Assembly (NCBI RefSeq): GCF_044466355.1
Contig: NZ_JBITMQ010000018.1
Coordinates: 124,001-188,000 of the forward strand
DNA: 64,000 bases
Direction: 5' to 3'
Origin: Actinophytocola sp044466355
Lineage (GTDB): Bacteria > Actinomycetota > Actinomycetes > Mycobacteriales > Pseudonocardiaceae
Below the pieces are notes generated by a model. It ran no database searches. It was not told where the DNA came from and saw only the letters and a list, made by a program, of their open reading frames with translations. The translations under genes were made by a program, and so were the position numbers. Numbering within the stretch: the stretch's first letter is position 1; each line of letters opens with the position of its first letter. Below are positions 1 to 8,699 of the stretch, one piece after another.

Positions 1-1275
1 GACCTCGCCCACCAGCGCCAACGACACCAGGACCCTGGCCTGCAGCGCGTCGTCGTCGCCCGGGTCCAGTGCCGCGGCCCGACGAAGGAGCTCCCGGCCC
101 GCCCTGTCGCCGGTCAGGTGCCACCACCACGCCGCCGCCACGCACAGCCGGCGGCCCAGGTCGACGTCACCGCCGGCGAGGCACCACTCGGCCGCGGACC
201 GCAGGTCGGCGCGGAACTCGTGGACCCGCTCACGCCAGCGGTCCTTGTCCGCCGCCGCCAGCGGTTCCAGCGCCCCCAACAGGTCCAGGTGGACCTGTGC
301 GTGCCGGTGCCTGGCCTCCGTTTCCTCCCCGGCCGCGCGGAGGCGGGCCCGTGCGTACTCCGACACCACCGTCAGCATGCGGTACCGCGCTCGCGGGCCC
401 GACACGTCGCAGACGACCAGTGACTTGTCGACAAGTCCACGCAGCGCGGTGAGCATCCCGTCGCCCATCGCCCGTACCGCGTCCGCGCCGAACTGCTGGA
501 ACGGGGCGAGCCTGCGCAGCAGCACCCGCTCGTCCTCGGTGAGCAGCCGGTGGCTCCAGTCCATCGAGTCGGCCAGGCTGCGTTGCCGGAACGGGGCCTG
601 CCGCCCGCCGCCGTCCAGCAGTGGGTGGTCGGCGCCCTCGTGCAGCATCTCCGCGATCTCCCGCAGCGACAGCGTGCCCGCCCATGACGCGGTCAGCTCC
701 AGCGCCAGCGGCAACCGGTCCAGGCGGTCGCAGATCCGGCGGGCCGCCGCGCGTGCCTCGTGGTCGTCCGACGTGGCACCGGCACGTGCGAGCAGCAGGT
801 CGATCGCCTCGGGCAGCACCATCGGCGTCAGCCGCCAGACGCGTTCACCCGCGATCCCGAGCGGTTCGCGGCTCGTCGCGAGGACCGTCAGCTCCGGGCA
901 GCGGCTCAGCGCGACCCCCGCGAACGCGGCCGCGCCCGCCCGCACCTGCTCGCAGTTGTCGAGCACGACCATGGCCGGGCCGTCGGCCAGCGTGGCGACC
1001 AGCGCCGCCGGGTCCGCGTGCGGCACCGGCACCGCGAGTGCCTCGGCCACCCGCGCCACGACCTGGTCGTCGTGGGTCTCCTCGGACAGGTCGACCCAGA
1101 TCGCCTCGTCCCCCGACACCGCCCGCGCGGCCCGGACGGCGAGCCTCGTCTTGCCGCAGCCGCCCGGTCCGGCCACCGTCACCAGCCGGTGCTCGCGCAG
1201 CGCCTGCGTGACCGACGCGAGTTCCGCCGCCCTGCCGACGAACGTCGACAGGTCCCCCGGAAGGCGGCTCACCAT
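1..1275 (-). CDS. AfsR/NB-ARC-type ATPase regulator (C-terminus cut off)
   Basis: This is a predicted ATPase of the kind found in AfsR/SARP and large LuxR-type regulators. It starts at an ATG at 1275 and is still open at the window edge, so only the first 425 residues are seen. After a short lead it has a P-loop (GPGGCGKT, residues 36-43), a Walker B/sensor stretch (VVLDNCEQ) and the helical region typical of STAND ATPases (residues rich in RLPLALEL), then helical TPR-like sequence. No DNA-binding domain precedes the P-loop; one could lie in the missing C-terminus. It is divergent from the reductase gene at 1360, with 84 bases between the starts. The target is unknown. Confidence 0.85.
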   Translation of the reverse strand, partial: MVSRLPGDLSTFVGRAAELASVTQALREHRLVTVAGPGGCGKTRLAVRAARAVSGDEAIWVDLSEETHDDQVVARVAEALAVPVPHADPAALVATLADGPAMVVLDNCEQVRAGAAAFAGVALSRCPELTVLATSREPLGIAGERVWRLTPMVLPEAIDLLLARAGATSDDHEARAAARRICDRLDRLPLALELTASWAGTLSLREIAEMLHEGADHPLLDGGGRQAPFRQRSLADSMDWSHRLLTEDERVLLRRLAPFQQFGADAVRAMGDGMLTALRGLVDKSLVVCDVSGPRARYRMLTVVSEYARARLRAAGEETEARHRHAQVHLDLLGALEPLAAADKDRWRERVHEFRADLRSAAEWCLAGGDVDLGRRLCVAAAWWWHLTGDRAGRELLRRAAALDPGDDDALQARVLVSLALVGEV

Positions 1276-1359
1276 GGCTCCGGAGTCTGCCACCCGGTGC
1301 GCGAAACATCTGCCACCTGGCAGACGCATGGGCCCGGCGCCGCGACCACCATTCATGTC

Positions 1360-1962
1360 ATGACAGAGACGAACGACAAGCGCACCGTCGTAGCGAGCTT
1401 CAGCGTTTCCCTCGACGGATACGTGACCGGCCCCGGCGGCCCGACCGACATGAGCTGGGTCGCCAAGCACGCGGTCAGCGACCAGGCCAGGGAAATGATG
1501 ACCAGCTTCGTCAACCACGGCACCACCGCGCTGCTCGGGCGGCGCAACTACGAGGGCTTCCGCGGCTACTGGCCCGTGGTCGGCCAGGACGAGAACGCCG
1601 ACCCCCGCGACCGGGCCTACGGGCAGTGGCTGGACACGGTGGAGAAGGTCGTGTTCTCCACGACCCTCACCGAGACGGACTGGACCGGTGCCCGGATCGT
1701 CGACGCCGACCCGGCCGAGGTCGTCAAGGAGCTGCGCGAGCAGGACGGCGGGGACATCATCGTCCAGAACAGCCTGAGCCTGGTCCGCGCGCTGCTCGCC
1801 GCCGACGAGGTCGACCGGATCAGCATGGTCCTGTGCCCGGAACTGTCCGGTGGCGGCGTCCGCCTGTTCGAGGACGGCTTCGCGTCGACGTCCTGGAGCC
1901 TCACCGACGTGACGACCACCGACACCGGCGCGGTGGTGCTGGTCTACGACCGGCTTCGCTAG
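1360..1962 (+). CDS. RibD C-terminal / dihydrofolate reductase-family protein
   Basis: A 200-residue protein of the RibD C-terminal fold (pyrimidine reductase/DHFR-like). It has the usual N-terminal strand and loop (SFSVSLDGYVTGPGG), the central LLGRRNYEGF motif, and a C-terminal half with IDEV-like DRISMVLCPELSGGGVRLF, matching stand-alone NADPH-dependent reductase-like proteins of actinomycetes. The ATG at 1360 is chosen because the frame upstream runs through the divergent gene. Substrate is unknown; such proteins are usually not true folate or riboflavin enzymes. The stop codon overlaps the stop of the convergent ROK gene by 4 bases. Confidence 0.85.
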   Translation: MTETNDKRTVVASFSVSLDGYVTGPGGPTDMSWVAKHAVSDQAREMMTSFVNHGTTALLGRRNYEGFRGYWPVVGQDENADPRDRAYGQWLDTVEKVVFSTTLTETDWTGARIVDADPAEVVKELREQDGGDIIVQNSLSLVRALLAADEVDRISMVLCPELSGGGVRLFEDGFASTSWSLTDVTTTDTGAVVLVYDRLR

Positions 1963-3161
1963 TTCATGGGGGCGAACGCGCGGTCGGTTGCCGACCAGGC
2001 CGCGCCCGTCACGCCCGCCAGGTCACCCAGTTCCGACAGCACGATCGGCAGGTTGCCCGTGGCCAGCGGCAGCGAGCGGCGGTACACCGAGCTGCGGACC
2101 TCCGCCAGCAGCGGGTGCCCGAGGCGGGACACGCCGCCGCCGATCACGACCATCCCCGGGTTGAGGAAGCTGACCAGCGACGCGACCACGTGCCCGAGGC
2201 GCCTGCCGCCCTCGCGCACGAGGTTCGCGGCCGCGAAGTCACCGGCCACCGCGGCGTCGCCGACGTCCTGGGCGTTGAGCCTGCCGTGGTCGGTCAGCTT
2301 CTCGGCGAGCATCGTCGAGCGGCCGGAGCGGGCCAGGGTCAGCGCGTCGCGGGCGAGCGCGGCGCCACCGAAGTACGCCTCGAGGCAGCCGACCTCACCG
2401 CACGCGCAGGCCGGGCCGTAGTCGTCGAGCCGGATGTGCCCGATGTCGCCCGCTGTGCCGGCGACGCCCCGGTACACCTTGCCGCCGAGCACGATCCCGC
2501 AGCCGATGCCGGTGCCGACCTTGACGAAGATGAGGTCGTCGAGCGAGCGGGCCACACCGGCGTGCCGCTCGCCGAGGGCCATGACGTTCACGTCGTTGTC
2601 GACCGTGACGGGGCAGCCCCACTTGCCCGCCAGCTCGTCCCGCACGGGGTAGCGGTCCCAGCCGGGCATGATCGGCGGCGCGACCGGCATGCCGTCGCGG
2701 AAGCTCACCGGGCCCGGCAGGCCGATGCCCGCGCCCATGAGCCGGCCCGGCGTCTTCTGGAGCACGCGTTCGGCGAGGTCGACCACGCGGCCGAGCACGG
2801 GTGTGGGGCCCTGGCGGACGTCGCACTCCTCGCTCTGGCTCGCGAGCACCTCGCAGCGGGCGTCGGTGATGGCGACGTTGACCGAGGTCGCGCCGACGTC
2901 GGCGGCGACGAACCGGAGGTCGTCGGCGAGGTGGACGAGCGTGGACCGCCGCCCGCCGCGGCTCGCGGCGGGCCCGCCGATCTCGACGAGACCCGTGTCC
3001 ACCAGGCGCGACAGCTCGCCCGTCAGCTTCGCGCGGGGCAGGTCGAGCCGCTCGCCGAGCGCGACGCGCGACATGGGGCCCTCGTCGCGCAGTAGGGCGA
3101 GCAGCCTTGACTGCTGTCGCGAGGACACCCTCGCCTGCTGTCCGGGGCTCGGCGCGTTCAC
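1959..3161 (-). CDS. ROK-family transcriptional regulator/sugar kinase
   Basis: A 400-residue ROK protein. Residues about 18-62 form a winged helix (LLALLRDEGPMSRVALGERL), followed by the kinase-like fold beginning VAADVGATSVNVAITD and the ROK zinc signature CACGEVGCLEAYF. That combination is typical of sugar-responsive repressors (NagC/XylR type); catalytic activity is possible because the glycine-rich phosphate loops look intact. It stands alone and is convergent with the reductase gene, so its operon target cannot be read from context. Confidence 0.9.
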   Translation of the reverse strand: MNAPSPGQQARVSSRQQSRLLALLRDEGPMSRVALGERLDLPRAKLTGELSRLVDTGLVEIGGPAASRGGRRSTLVHLADDLRFVAADVGATSVNVAITDARCEVLASQSEECDVRQGPTPVLGRVVDLAERVLQKTPGRLMGAGIGLPGPVSFRDGMPVAPPIMPGWDRYPVRDELAGKWGCPVTVDNDVNVMALGERHAGVARSLDDLIFVKVGTGIGCGIVLGGKVYRGVAGTAGDIGHIRLDDYGPACACGEVGCLEAYFGGAALARDALTLARSGRSTMLAEKLTDHGRLNAQDVGDAAVAGDFAAANLVREGGRRLGHVVASLVSFLNPGMVVIGGGVSRLGHPLLAEVRSSVYRRSLPLATGNLPIVLSELGDLAGVTGAAWSATDRAFAPMN

Positions 3162-3288
3162 CTGTCCAATCTATCCCCAAACCGGCGCTCGGCGGACGTA
3201 AACTGCGGCGCCCGCGTCCCCGCGATCCCCACCGCATTTCCACCGTGGCCGCGGCGAACACACACGTCAGAGCTGACTGGAGCACCAC

Positions 3289-3471
3289 ATGGCCGCGAAG
3301 TTCGAGATCTACACGGACGCGAAGGGCGAGTACCGGTTCCGTCTGAAGGCGGGCAACGGCGAGATCGTCGCCACCGGCGAGAGCTACACGACGAAGTCGG
3401 GTGTCATCAACGGCGTCGACGCCGTCAAGCGGGCCGCCGCCGAGGCCGAGGTCGACGACCAGACTTCGTGA
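3289..3471 (+). CDS. YegP/DUF1508 small protein
   Basis: A 60-residue protein with the single YegP repeat (FEIYTDAKGEYRFRLKAGNGEIV ... SGVINGVDAVK, shown here in two parts). This small alpha/beta fold is widespread in actinobacteria and of unknown molecular function. It has a GGAG ribosome-binding site about 7 bases before the ATG, and a strong hairpin follows immediately. It is monocistronic. Confidence 0.9.
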   Translation: MAAKFEIYTDAKGEYRFRLKAGNGEIVATGESYTTKSGVINGVDAVKRAAAEAEVDDQTS

Positions 3472-3487
3472 TTTCGGTTTTCACCCG

Positions 3488-3527
3488 AAAAGGGGCTTTG
3501 CCGGCTCCGCGCTAGCAAAGCCCTTTT
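3488..3527 (+). terminator. Hairpin terminator after yegP-like gene
   Basis: The arm AAAAGGGGCTTTGC pairs with GCAAAGCCCTTTT across a 14-base loop with one bulged G, and ends in a T-rich run. It lies 16 bases after the YegP stop and is a good intrinsic terminator. Confidence 0.8.
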
Positions 3528-3586
3528 CCCGGCCTTCGCAGAGGGTCGGCGCGGGTGCACGACGCGTACGTCCTAGGCTTCCCTCC

Positions 3587-4900
3587 GTGCGCCACGCAGC
3601 CATCAGGTTCGTTCCGGCTCTCGTCCTGTCGCTGTGCGCCCTGGTCATCACCACAATCGTCGCCGCTCCCGGCGCCGCGGCCGCACGCTCCGCGGGCCAG
3701 GCGGAGCCGACGACCGGTGAGAACGACACCACGCAGGGCGCGTGCCAGAACCGCCAGCTCCCGCCTCCGCCCGTCGACACGTCGGAGGAGCCGAAGCCCG
3801 GCGAGCCGAGCCCGGAACCACTCCCCGTGCCCGAAGACCCGGTCGGGGGAACACGCATGGGTGAGTGCGGCCTCGTGCAGCCAGAGGGCAGTGAGGCCCC
3901 GCCGACCGTCACCGCGGCCACGTGGGCGATCTCCGACCTCGACTCCGGCGCCGTCCTCGCCGCGAAGGACCCGCACGCCCGCGAGCGGCCCGCGTCGCTG
4001 ATCAAGGTGCTGCTGGCGATCGTGGTGATCCGCGAGCTGCGCCCGGAGACGGTCGTCACCGGCACGCAGGAGGACGCGAACCAGGAAGGCACGCGGGTCG
4101 GCATCGGCCCCGGTGGCGAGTACACGGTCGAACTGCTGCTGGATGCGCTGGTGATGCGTTCCGGCAACGACGCGGCGTACGCGCTGGCCAGGGCGCTCGG
4201 CGGCACCGAGGCGGCGCTCGAGAAGATGAACGCGCTGGCCAAGGAGCTCGGCGCGCTGGACACCCGCGCGGCGACCCCGTCGGGGCTCGACGGACCGGGC
4301 ATGATGACCTCCGCCTACGACCAGAGCCTGATCTTCCGCGCCGCCATGCAGCACGAGGAGTTCGCGAAGGCCGCCAAGACCCCGCGAATCGACTTCCCCG
4401 GGTACGGCGGACGGCCCGGTTTCCAGGTCAACAACGACAACCGGCTGCTCGGTGAGTACGAGGGCTTCCTCGGCGGCAAGACCGGGTTCACCGACGACGC
4501 CCGGCACACCTACGTCGGCGCCGCGGAACGCGACGGCAGGCGGCTGGCGGTGGTGCTGTTACGCGGGGAGCGGGAGCAGGAGCCGCTCGCGCAGCAGGGT
4601 GCCGCACTGCTGGACTACGGCTTCGCGCTGGCCGCCGCGGATGCCGAGCCGGTCGGTGAGCTGGTGACGCAGTCCCCGGACGTGCAGCCGAAGCCGAACC
4701 CGAACCAGCGGTCCGAGCCGACCGAGTCCGGGTCGGCGGACAAGCCCGCCGAGAACAAGTCCACGGAGGCGGAGACCGACCGGTCCGCGTTCGGGAACGT
4801 CGGCCTGCCGTTGGTGATCCTGGCCGGGTTGGCGGTGCTGGTGACGTTGGCCATGTGGCTGCGGCGCCGCAGGGCCCGCGCGGCGCGCGCCGCCCGCTGA
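3587..4900 (+). CDS. D-alanyl-D-alanine carboxypeptidase (penicillin-binding protein, S11)
   Basis: A secreted, membrane-anchored D,D-carboxypeptidase of peptidase family S11 that trims peptidoglycan stem peptides. The start is the GTG at 3587, because the predicted export signal (hydrophobic core ALVLSLCALVITTIVA) follows at once; the open frame upstream is not needed. The three catalytic motifs are intact: SLIK at 137-140, SGN at 192-194 and KTG at 298-300. A Pro/Glu-rich linker precedes the domain. The C-terminus is a membrane helix (LVILAGLAVLVTLAMWL) followed by an Arg-rich tail, as in mycobacterial DacB1-like enzymes. The next gene is convergent, with only 4 bases between them. Confidence 0.93.
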   Translation: MRHAAIRFVPALVLSLCALVITTIVAAPGAAAARSAGQAEPTTGENDTTQGACQNRQLPPPPVDTSEEPKPGEPSPEPLPVPEDPVGGTRMGECGLVQPEGSEAPPTVTAATWAISDLDSGAVLAAKDPHARERPASLIKVLLAIVVIRELRPETVVTGTQEDANQEGTRVGIGPGGEYTVELLLDALVMRSGNDAAYALARALGGTEAALEKMNALAKELGALDTRAATPSGLDGPGMMTSAYDQSLIFRAAMQHEEFAKAAKTPRIDFPGYGGRPGFQVNNDNRLLGEYEGFLGGKTGFTDDARHTYVGAAERDGRRLAVVLLRGEREQEPLAQQGAALLDYGFALAAADAEPVGELVTQSPDVQPKPNPNQRSEPTESGSADKPAENKSTEAETDRSAFGNVGLPLVILAGLAVLVTLAMWLRRRRARAARAAR

Positions 4901-4904
4901 GGAC

Positions 4905-5927
4905 CTACTCCGTCGGGCGCTTTCGCTTGCGCAGCAACAGGCCCAGCATCGTGCCCACGCCGACCAGGCTCATCGCGCTCCGCGCGTCCGGACCCTTGCG
5001 GACGACCATGCGCGGGCTGATCACGGCGGGCGGGGGCGGCGCCGGTGGCTCCTTCACGATGTTCTCGCGTGCCGTCGCGGTCCACGCGGTGATGAACAGC
5101 AGGAAGCGGGACACGAAGTTCGCGAACAGCAGGAGACCGAGGATCGGGCCGAACAGGGAGCCCGCCGGGGACGCCGTGACGGTCGCCAGGTAGATCGTGA
5201 AGACCTGTTTGAGGATCTCGAAACCGACCGCGGCCGCGATGGCGCCGCGGATCGCGGACCGCGCGCTGACGCGTTCGCGTGGCAGGCGGGAGAGGACCCA
5301 CAGGAACACCAACCAGTTCGCGGCGAGCGACAGGACGATGGTCGCGAGCCGCAGGAGGAACAGCGCCCACGCGTCGTCCTCCAGGCCGACGAGGCCCAGC
5401 AGCCACGAGCCGAGTCCACCGCCCGCGGCGGACAGCCCGAACGAGACAGCCAGTGCGAGACCGAGACCGAGCAGCGCCAGCAGGTCCTTGACCATTGTGG
5501 ACAGGAAGGGCCGCTGCTTGTTCTCCTGACCCCACTGTGCGGTCAGCGCGTCCCGCAGGTTCGACATCCAGCCGAGACCCGAGTACACCGCCGCGAGCAG
5601 ACCGATCACACCGACCGTGCCACGGGACTCGATGGCCTTGTCGACGACGTCGTTGATCGTCTCGCCCAGGCCGGACGGCACCGCGTCGGCGATCCCGGCA
5701 CGCATCTCCGCCAGCAGGGCGTCGTTGCCCACGAGCACGAAACCGGCGACGGCGAACGCGATCATGATGAGCGGGAACAACGACAACACGCTGAAGTACG
5801 TGATCGCGGCGGCGTAGTGGTTGCCGTACCGCTCCGTGTACGACGCGCCCGCACGCACGAGGTGGTCGAGCCACGGCCGCTTCCTGCGCTGCCGGGTCAG
5901 GAAGGATTCTTTGTCCGCCACAGACAA
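4905..5927 (-). CDS. YihY/BrkB-family inner-membrane protein
   Basis: A 340-residue polytopic membrane protein of the YihY/virulence factor BrkB family. The N-terminal signature HYAAAITYFSVLSLFPLIMIAF is followed by five more hydrophobic helices and a basic, Pro-rich C-terminus. A TTG start at 5927 is supported by a GGGAGGG ribosome-binding site 7 bases upstream. It lies directly downstream of trpS on the same strand with about 40 bases between, the arrangement also known in mycobacteria (Rv3335c-trpS). Function is unproven; lipid or envelope transport roles have been suggested for the family. Confidence 0.9.
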   Translation of the reverse strand: MSVADKESFLTRQRRKRPWLDHLVRAGASYTERYGNHYAAAITYFSVLSLFPLIMIAFAVAGFVLVGNDALLAEMRAGIADAVPSGLGETINDVVDKAIESRGTVGVIGLLAAVYSGLGWMSNLRDALTAQWGQENKQRPFLSTMVKDLLALLGLGLALAVSFGLSAAGGGLGSWLLGLVGLEDDAWALFLLRLATIVLSLAANWLVFLWVLSRLPRERVSARSAIRGAIAAAVGFEILKQVFTIYLATVTASPAGSLFGPILGLLLFANFVSRFLLFITAWTATARENIVKEPPAPPPPAVISPRMVVRKGPDARSAMSLVGVGTMLGLLLRKRKRPTE

Positions 5928-5968
5928 ACGCTAGCCCTCCCGGGCCGCGTTCGCAGAACGAACACCCT

Positions 5969-6988
5969 TTATGCGGGCGCCAGGAAACCCAGCTTGTCGT
6001 AGGTCCGTGCCAGCGTCCGCGACGCCACCTCACGGGCCCGCTCCGCGCCCCGCGACAGGATCTTGTCCAGCTCCGCCGTGTCATCCAGGTAGGACTTCAC
6101 CCGAGCCTGCACCGGGGTCACGAACTCCACCAGCGCCTCGGCGACGTCCTTCTTCAGGTCGCCGTAGCCCTTGCCCGCGTAGTCGTCCTGCAGGTCGGTC
6201 GCGGACCGGCCGGTGAACGCCGACAGGATCACGAGCAGGTTGGACACGCCCGGCTTGCGCTCCGGGTCGTAGACGATCTCCCGCTCGGTGTCGGTGACCG
6301 CGGACCGGATCTTCTTCGCGGACACCTTCGGGTCGTCGAGCAGTTCGACGATGCCGCTCGGCGAGGACGCGGACTTGCTCATCTTCGCGCCGGGGTCCTG
6401 CAGGTCGTAGATCTTGGCCGCGTCCTTGAGGATGAAGGGCTCCGGCAGCGTGAACGTCCTGCCGAACCGGGTGTTGAAGCGCTGCGCGAGGTCGCGGGTC
6501 AGCTCCAGGTGCTGGCGCTGGTCCTCACCGACCGGTACGTGGTTCGCCTGGTAGCACAGGATGTCCGCGGCCTGCAGCGACGGATACCCGAACAGGCCGA
6601 GCGTGATCCGGTCCTGTGCCTGCTTCGCGGACTTGTCCTTGAACTGCGTCATGCGGCTCGCCTCGCCGAACCCGGTGAGGCACTGCATGACCCAGCCGAG
6701 CTGCGCGTGCTCCGGCACGTGGCTCTGGACGAACAGCGCGCCGCGGTCGGGGTCGATGCCGAGCGCCAGCAGCTGCGCCGCGGACACACGGGTGCGTTTG
6801 CGCAGCAGCTTGGGGTCGTGCTCGACGGTGATCGCGTGCAGGTCGACCACGCAGTAGAACGTCTCGTGCGTCTCCTGGAGCGCCACCCACTGGCGCACCG
6901 CGCCGAGGTAGTTGCCGAGGTGGAACGAGTCCGCCGTCGGCTGGATCCCGGACAGGACTCGGGGGCGACGCTCTTGCGTTTCCTGCAC
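5969..6988 (-). CDS. trpS: Tryptophanyl-tRNA synthetase
   Basis: A class I aminoacyl-tRNA synthetase of 339 residues, the normal bacterial length, charging tRNA-Trp in the cytoplasm. The HIGH-type motif is in TADSFHLGNYLGA near the N-terminus and the KMSKS loop is present unchanged (GAKMSKSASSPSG). A GTG start at 6988 is preceded by GGGAG. It probably shares a transcript with the BrkB-like gene downstream. No leader peptide or T-box-like element was seen in the 180 bases upstream. Confidence 0.97.
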   Translation of the reverse strand: MQETQERRPRVLSGIQPTADSFHLGNYLGAVRQWVALQETHETFYCVVDLHAITVEHDPKLLRKRTRVSAAQLLALGIDPDRGALFVQSHVPEHAQLGWVMQCLTGFGEASRMTQFKDKSAKQAQDRITLGLFGYPSLQAADILCYQANHVPVGEDQRQHLELTRDLAQRFNTRFGRTFTLPEPFILKDAAKIYDLQDPGAKMSKSASSPSGIVELLDDPKVSAKKIRSAVTDTEREIVYDPERKPGVSNLLVILSAFTGRSATDLQDDYAGKGYGDLKKDVAEALVEFVTPVQARVKSYLDDTAELDKILSRGAERAREVASRTLARTYDKLGFLAPA

Positions 6989-7176
6989 GGCGCGATTCTC
7001 CCAGAACGGGGCGGGCGTGGCCGCCGGCCCCCTCGAACCACGCTACGGCATGCCACCGACAGTTCCGCGGGTGTGCCGCGGGCCTGTCCACAGGGGTGGT
7101 GAAGCCGCTCTCCATCGGCGGTGGGCCGGGCGTGTGTGGGGTAGCGTCGGGGCCGGTGCCGCGATCAGGCGGCACC

Positions 7177-7220
7177 CCGGACGAGCGCGTGTCGTACCCG
7201 GCCAGGCAAAGACGACGCGC
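7177..7220 (+). promoter_or_regulatory. Guanidine-III (ykkC-III) riboswitch
   Basis: The sequence begins CCGGACGAG, continues with GCGCGTGTCGTACCCGG and CCAGGCAAAGACGACGCGC (given in overlapping parts) and ends 8 bases before the exporter ATG. This matches the compact class III guanidine riboswitch: the arm GCGCG-UG-UCGU pairs with ACGACGCGC, and CCGG at 7177 can pair with CCGG at 7198 to make the pseudoknot. The conserved ACGAG, GUACCCGG and CAGG..AAGAC stretches are all present. Its position over the translation start suggests control of ribosome access by guanidinium. Confidence 0.9.
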
Positions 7221-7228
7221 AACCGACC

Positions 7229-7543
7229 ATGAACTGGATCATTCTCGTCGTCTCCGGCCTGTTCGAGACCGTCTGGGCGATCGCCCTCGGCAAGAGCGCC
7301 GGGTTCACCAAGCTCGTCCCGTCACTGGTGTTCTTCGGTGCGCTCGTGCTCAGCATGGGCGGGCTGGCCTACGCCATGCGCACCATCCCGATCGGCACCG
7401 GCTACGCGGTGTGGGTGGGCATCGGCGCGGTCGGTACCGCGGTGTTCGGGATGCTGTTCCTGAACGAGCCCGCCACGGTCGCCCGCCTGCTCTGCCTGCT
7501 GCTGATCATCGTCGGGGTCGTCGGCCTCAAGCTCGCCCACTAG
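7229..7543 (+). CDS. sugE: SMR-family guanidinium exporter (SugE/Gdx)
   Basis: A 104-residue four-helix small multidrug resistance protein that exports guanidinium in exchange for protons at the cytoplasmic membrane as an antiparallel dimer. The essential glutamate is E13 in LFETVWAIALGKSAGF, which is of the SugE/Gdx rather than the EmrE type. The guanidine-III riboswitch directly upstream is independent support for this subtype. There is no clear Shine-Dalgarno between the riboswitch and the ATG, so the initiation region lies within or next to the aptamer. Confidence 0.95.
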   Translation: MNWIILVVSGLFETVWAIALGKSAGFTKLVPSLVFFGALVLSMGGLAYAMRTIPIGTGYAVWVGIGAVGTAVFGMLFLNEPATVARLLCLLLIIVGVVGLKLAH

Positions 7544-7554
7544 CCCCCGAGGCG

Positions 7555-7851
7555 TCAGGCGGCCGCCTGGTCGGTCGGGTCGGCGTCGGCTATCGGGGCG
7601 GACGGCGCGGCGGCCGCGGCCACGACACGGCGCCGGTGCCGCACCAGGCCGGTCACCAGGCCGCCCAGGCCCACCACGATGGCCGCGATGCCGACCGGGC
7701 CGATGGGGAACTGCATGTTCGACGCGGCGACGCCGTCAGCCGTGCTCGCACTCGCCACCGCCGCACCGGTCACCATGGCGACCGGCACCAGGGCCAGGAC
7801 CACACTCACCCGAACCAGCTCGACCATCGTCGAGACAACTCGGTTGCGCAC
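7555..7851 (-). CDS. Small two-helix membrane protein, unknown
   Basis: A 98-residue protein not recognised as any family. It has two hydrophobic segments: an N-terminal helix (VSVVLALVPVAMVTGAAVA) that may be a signal sequence, and a second (GPVGIAAIVVGLGGLVTGLV) followed by RHRRR and an Ala/Asp-rich tail. The GTG at 7851 is chosen because AGGAGG lies 7 bases upstream; the longer frame has no such site. It is convergent with sugE, 11 bases apart. Confidence 0.65.
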   Translation of the reverse strand: MRNRVVSTMVELVRVSVVLALVPVAMVTGAAVASASTADGVAASNMQFPIGPVGIAAIVVGLGGLVTGLVRHRRRVVAAAAAPSAPIADADPTDQAAA

Positions 7852-7989
7852 TGGTGCGCCTCCTGCGCTCGTCACCTTTTTGGGAACCCCCGTTTGGGGG
7901 GCCGCAGATCGGGAACCCCTACACACGGTGGTGTCGAGTTAGCCCAATCGGTACGTCGCGGGAGAGTAGACCCCTCGTCGTGTGGACGA

Positions 7990-8643
7990 TCACGCGGGTC
8001 TGGCGCCGCCCTGCTGACCTGCGGCGACCCAACCGTTGCGCTCCGCACCGGCGATGAGGGCCGTCATCGCCTCGCCCAGTGCGTTGGACGCCTGACCGAT
8101 GTGCGCGGTTCTCTCCCGGACCGTGTCGGCCGTCACGCCCGGCGTCAGCCACGTGCCGCCGCCCGCCATCCAGTTGAGCAGGTTCGGCTCCAGCCGGTCG
8201 ATGGCCTTGGCGAACCGCGCCTCCGGGGTCTCGCGCGCCTCGAACTCGTCCCACAACGCCCGGAACTCGCGGGCCTGGTCCTCCGGCAGCAGCCCGAACA
8301 GCTTGTCCGCCGCCGCCAGCTCCCGTTCGACCTGGTCGGTGCGCAGCTCGTCGTTGTAGATCGGGGTGTCCCCGGCGTAGATCTCGACGAGGTCGTGCAC
8401 GACGACCAGCCGGATCGTGTGGCCGACGTCGATCGGCTCGTCGGCGTACTCGGCGAGCACCGGCACCATCAGCGCCAGGTGCCAGGAGTGCTCGGCGTCG
8501 TTCTCCCGCCGGTCGGCGGCCGCCAGCGTCGACGCCCGCAGCACCGTCTTGAGCCGGTCCACCTCGATCAGGAAGGCCAGCTGCTGCCCGAGCCGCCCGT
8601 CGATGGGCAGCGGCCTGCGGTCGGTGAGCAAGGGTTCGTCCAC
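7990..8643 (-). CDS. HD-domain hydrolase (YfbR/5'-deoxynucleotidase type)
   Basis: A 217-residue metal-dependent HD phosphohydrolase. The metal ligands appear in ENDAEHSWHLALM and VVHDLVEIYAGD (the HD pair), with the downstream Asp in AKAIDRLEPN. This pattern fits YfbR-like enzymes that hydrolyse deoxynucleoside monophosphates or similar nucleotides. GTG start at 8643. It is divergent from the metallo-hydrolase at 8700, with 56 bases for both promoters. Confidence 0.88.
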   Translation of the reverse strand: MDEPLLTDRRPLPIDGRLGQQLAFLIEVDRLKTVLRASTLAAADRRENDAEHSWHLALMVPVLAEYADEPIDVGHTIRLVVVHDLVEIYAGDTPIYNDELRTDQVERELAAADKLFGLLPEDQAREFRALWDEFEARETPEARFAKAIDRLEPNLLNWMAGGGTWLTPGVTADTVRERTAHIGQASNALGEAMTALIAGAERNGWVAAGQQGGARPA

Positions 8644-8699
8644 GCCGCGACCCTGTCATCCGGCCGGAAGCGCGGGCAACCCGGTTACGCTGCGGCGTC

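Noticed and set aside
3401..3586. Upstream extension of the D,D-carboxypeptidase frame
   Set aside because: It crosses the YegP gene end and its terminator, and would place 62 residues before the signal peptide.
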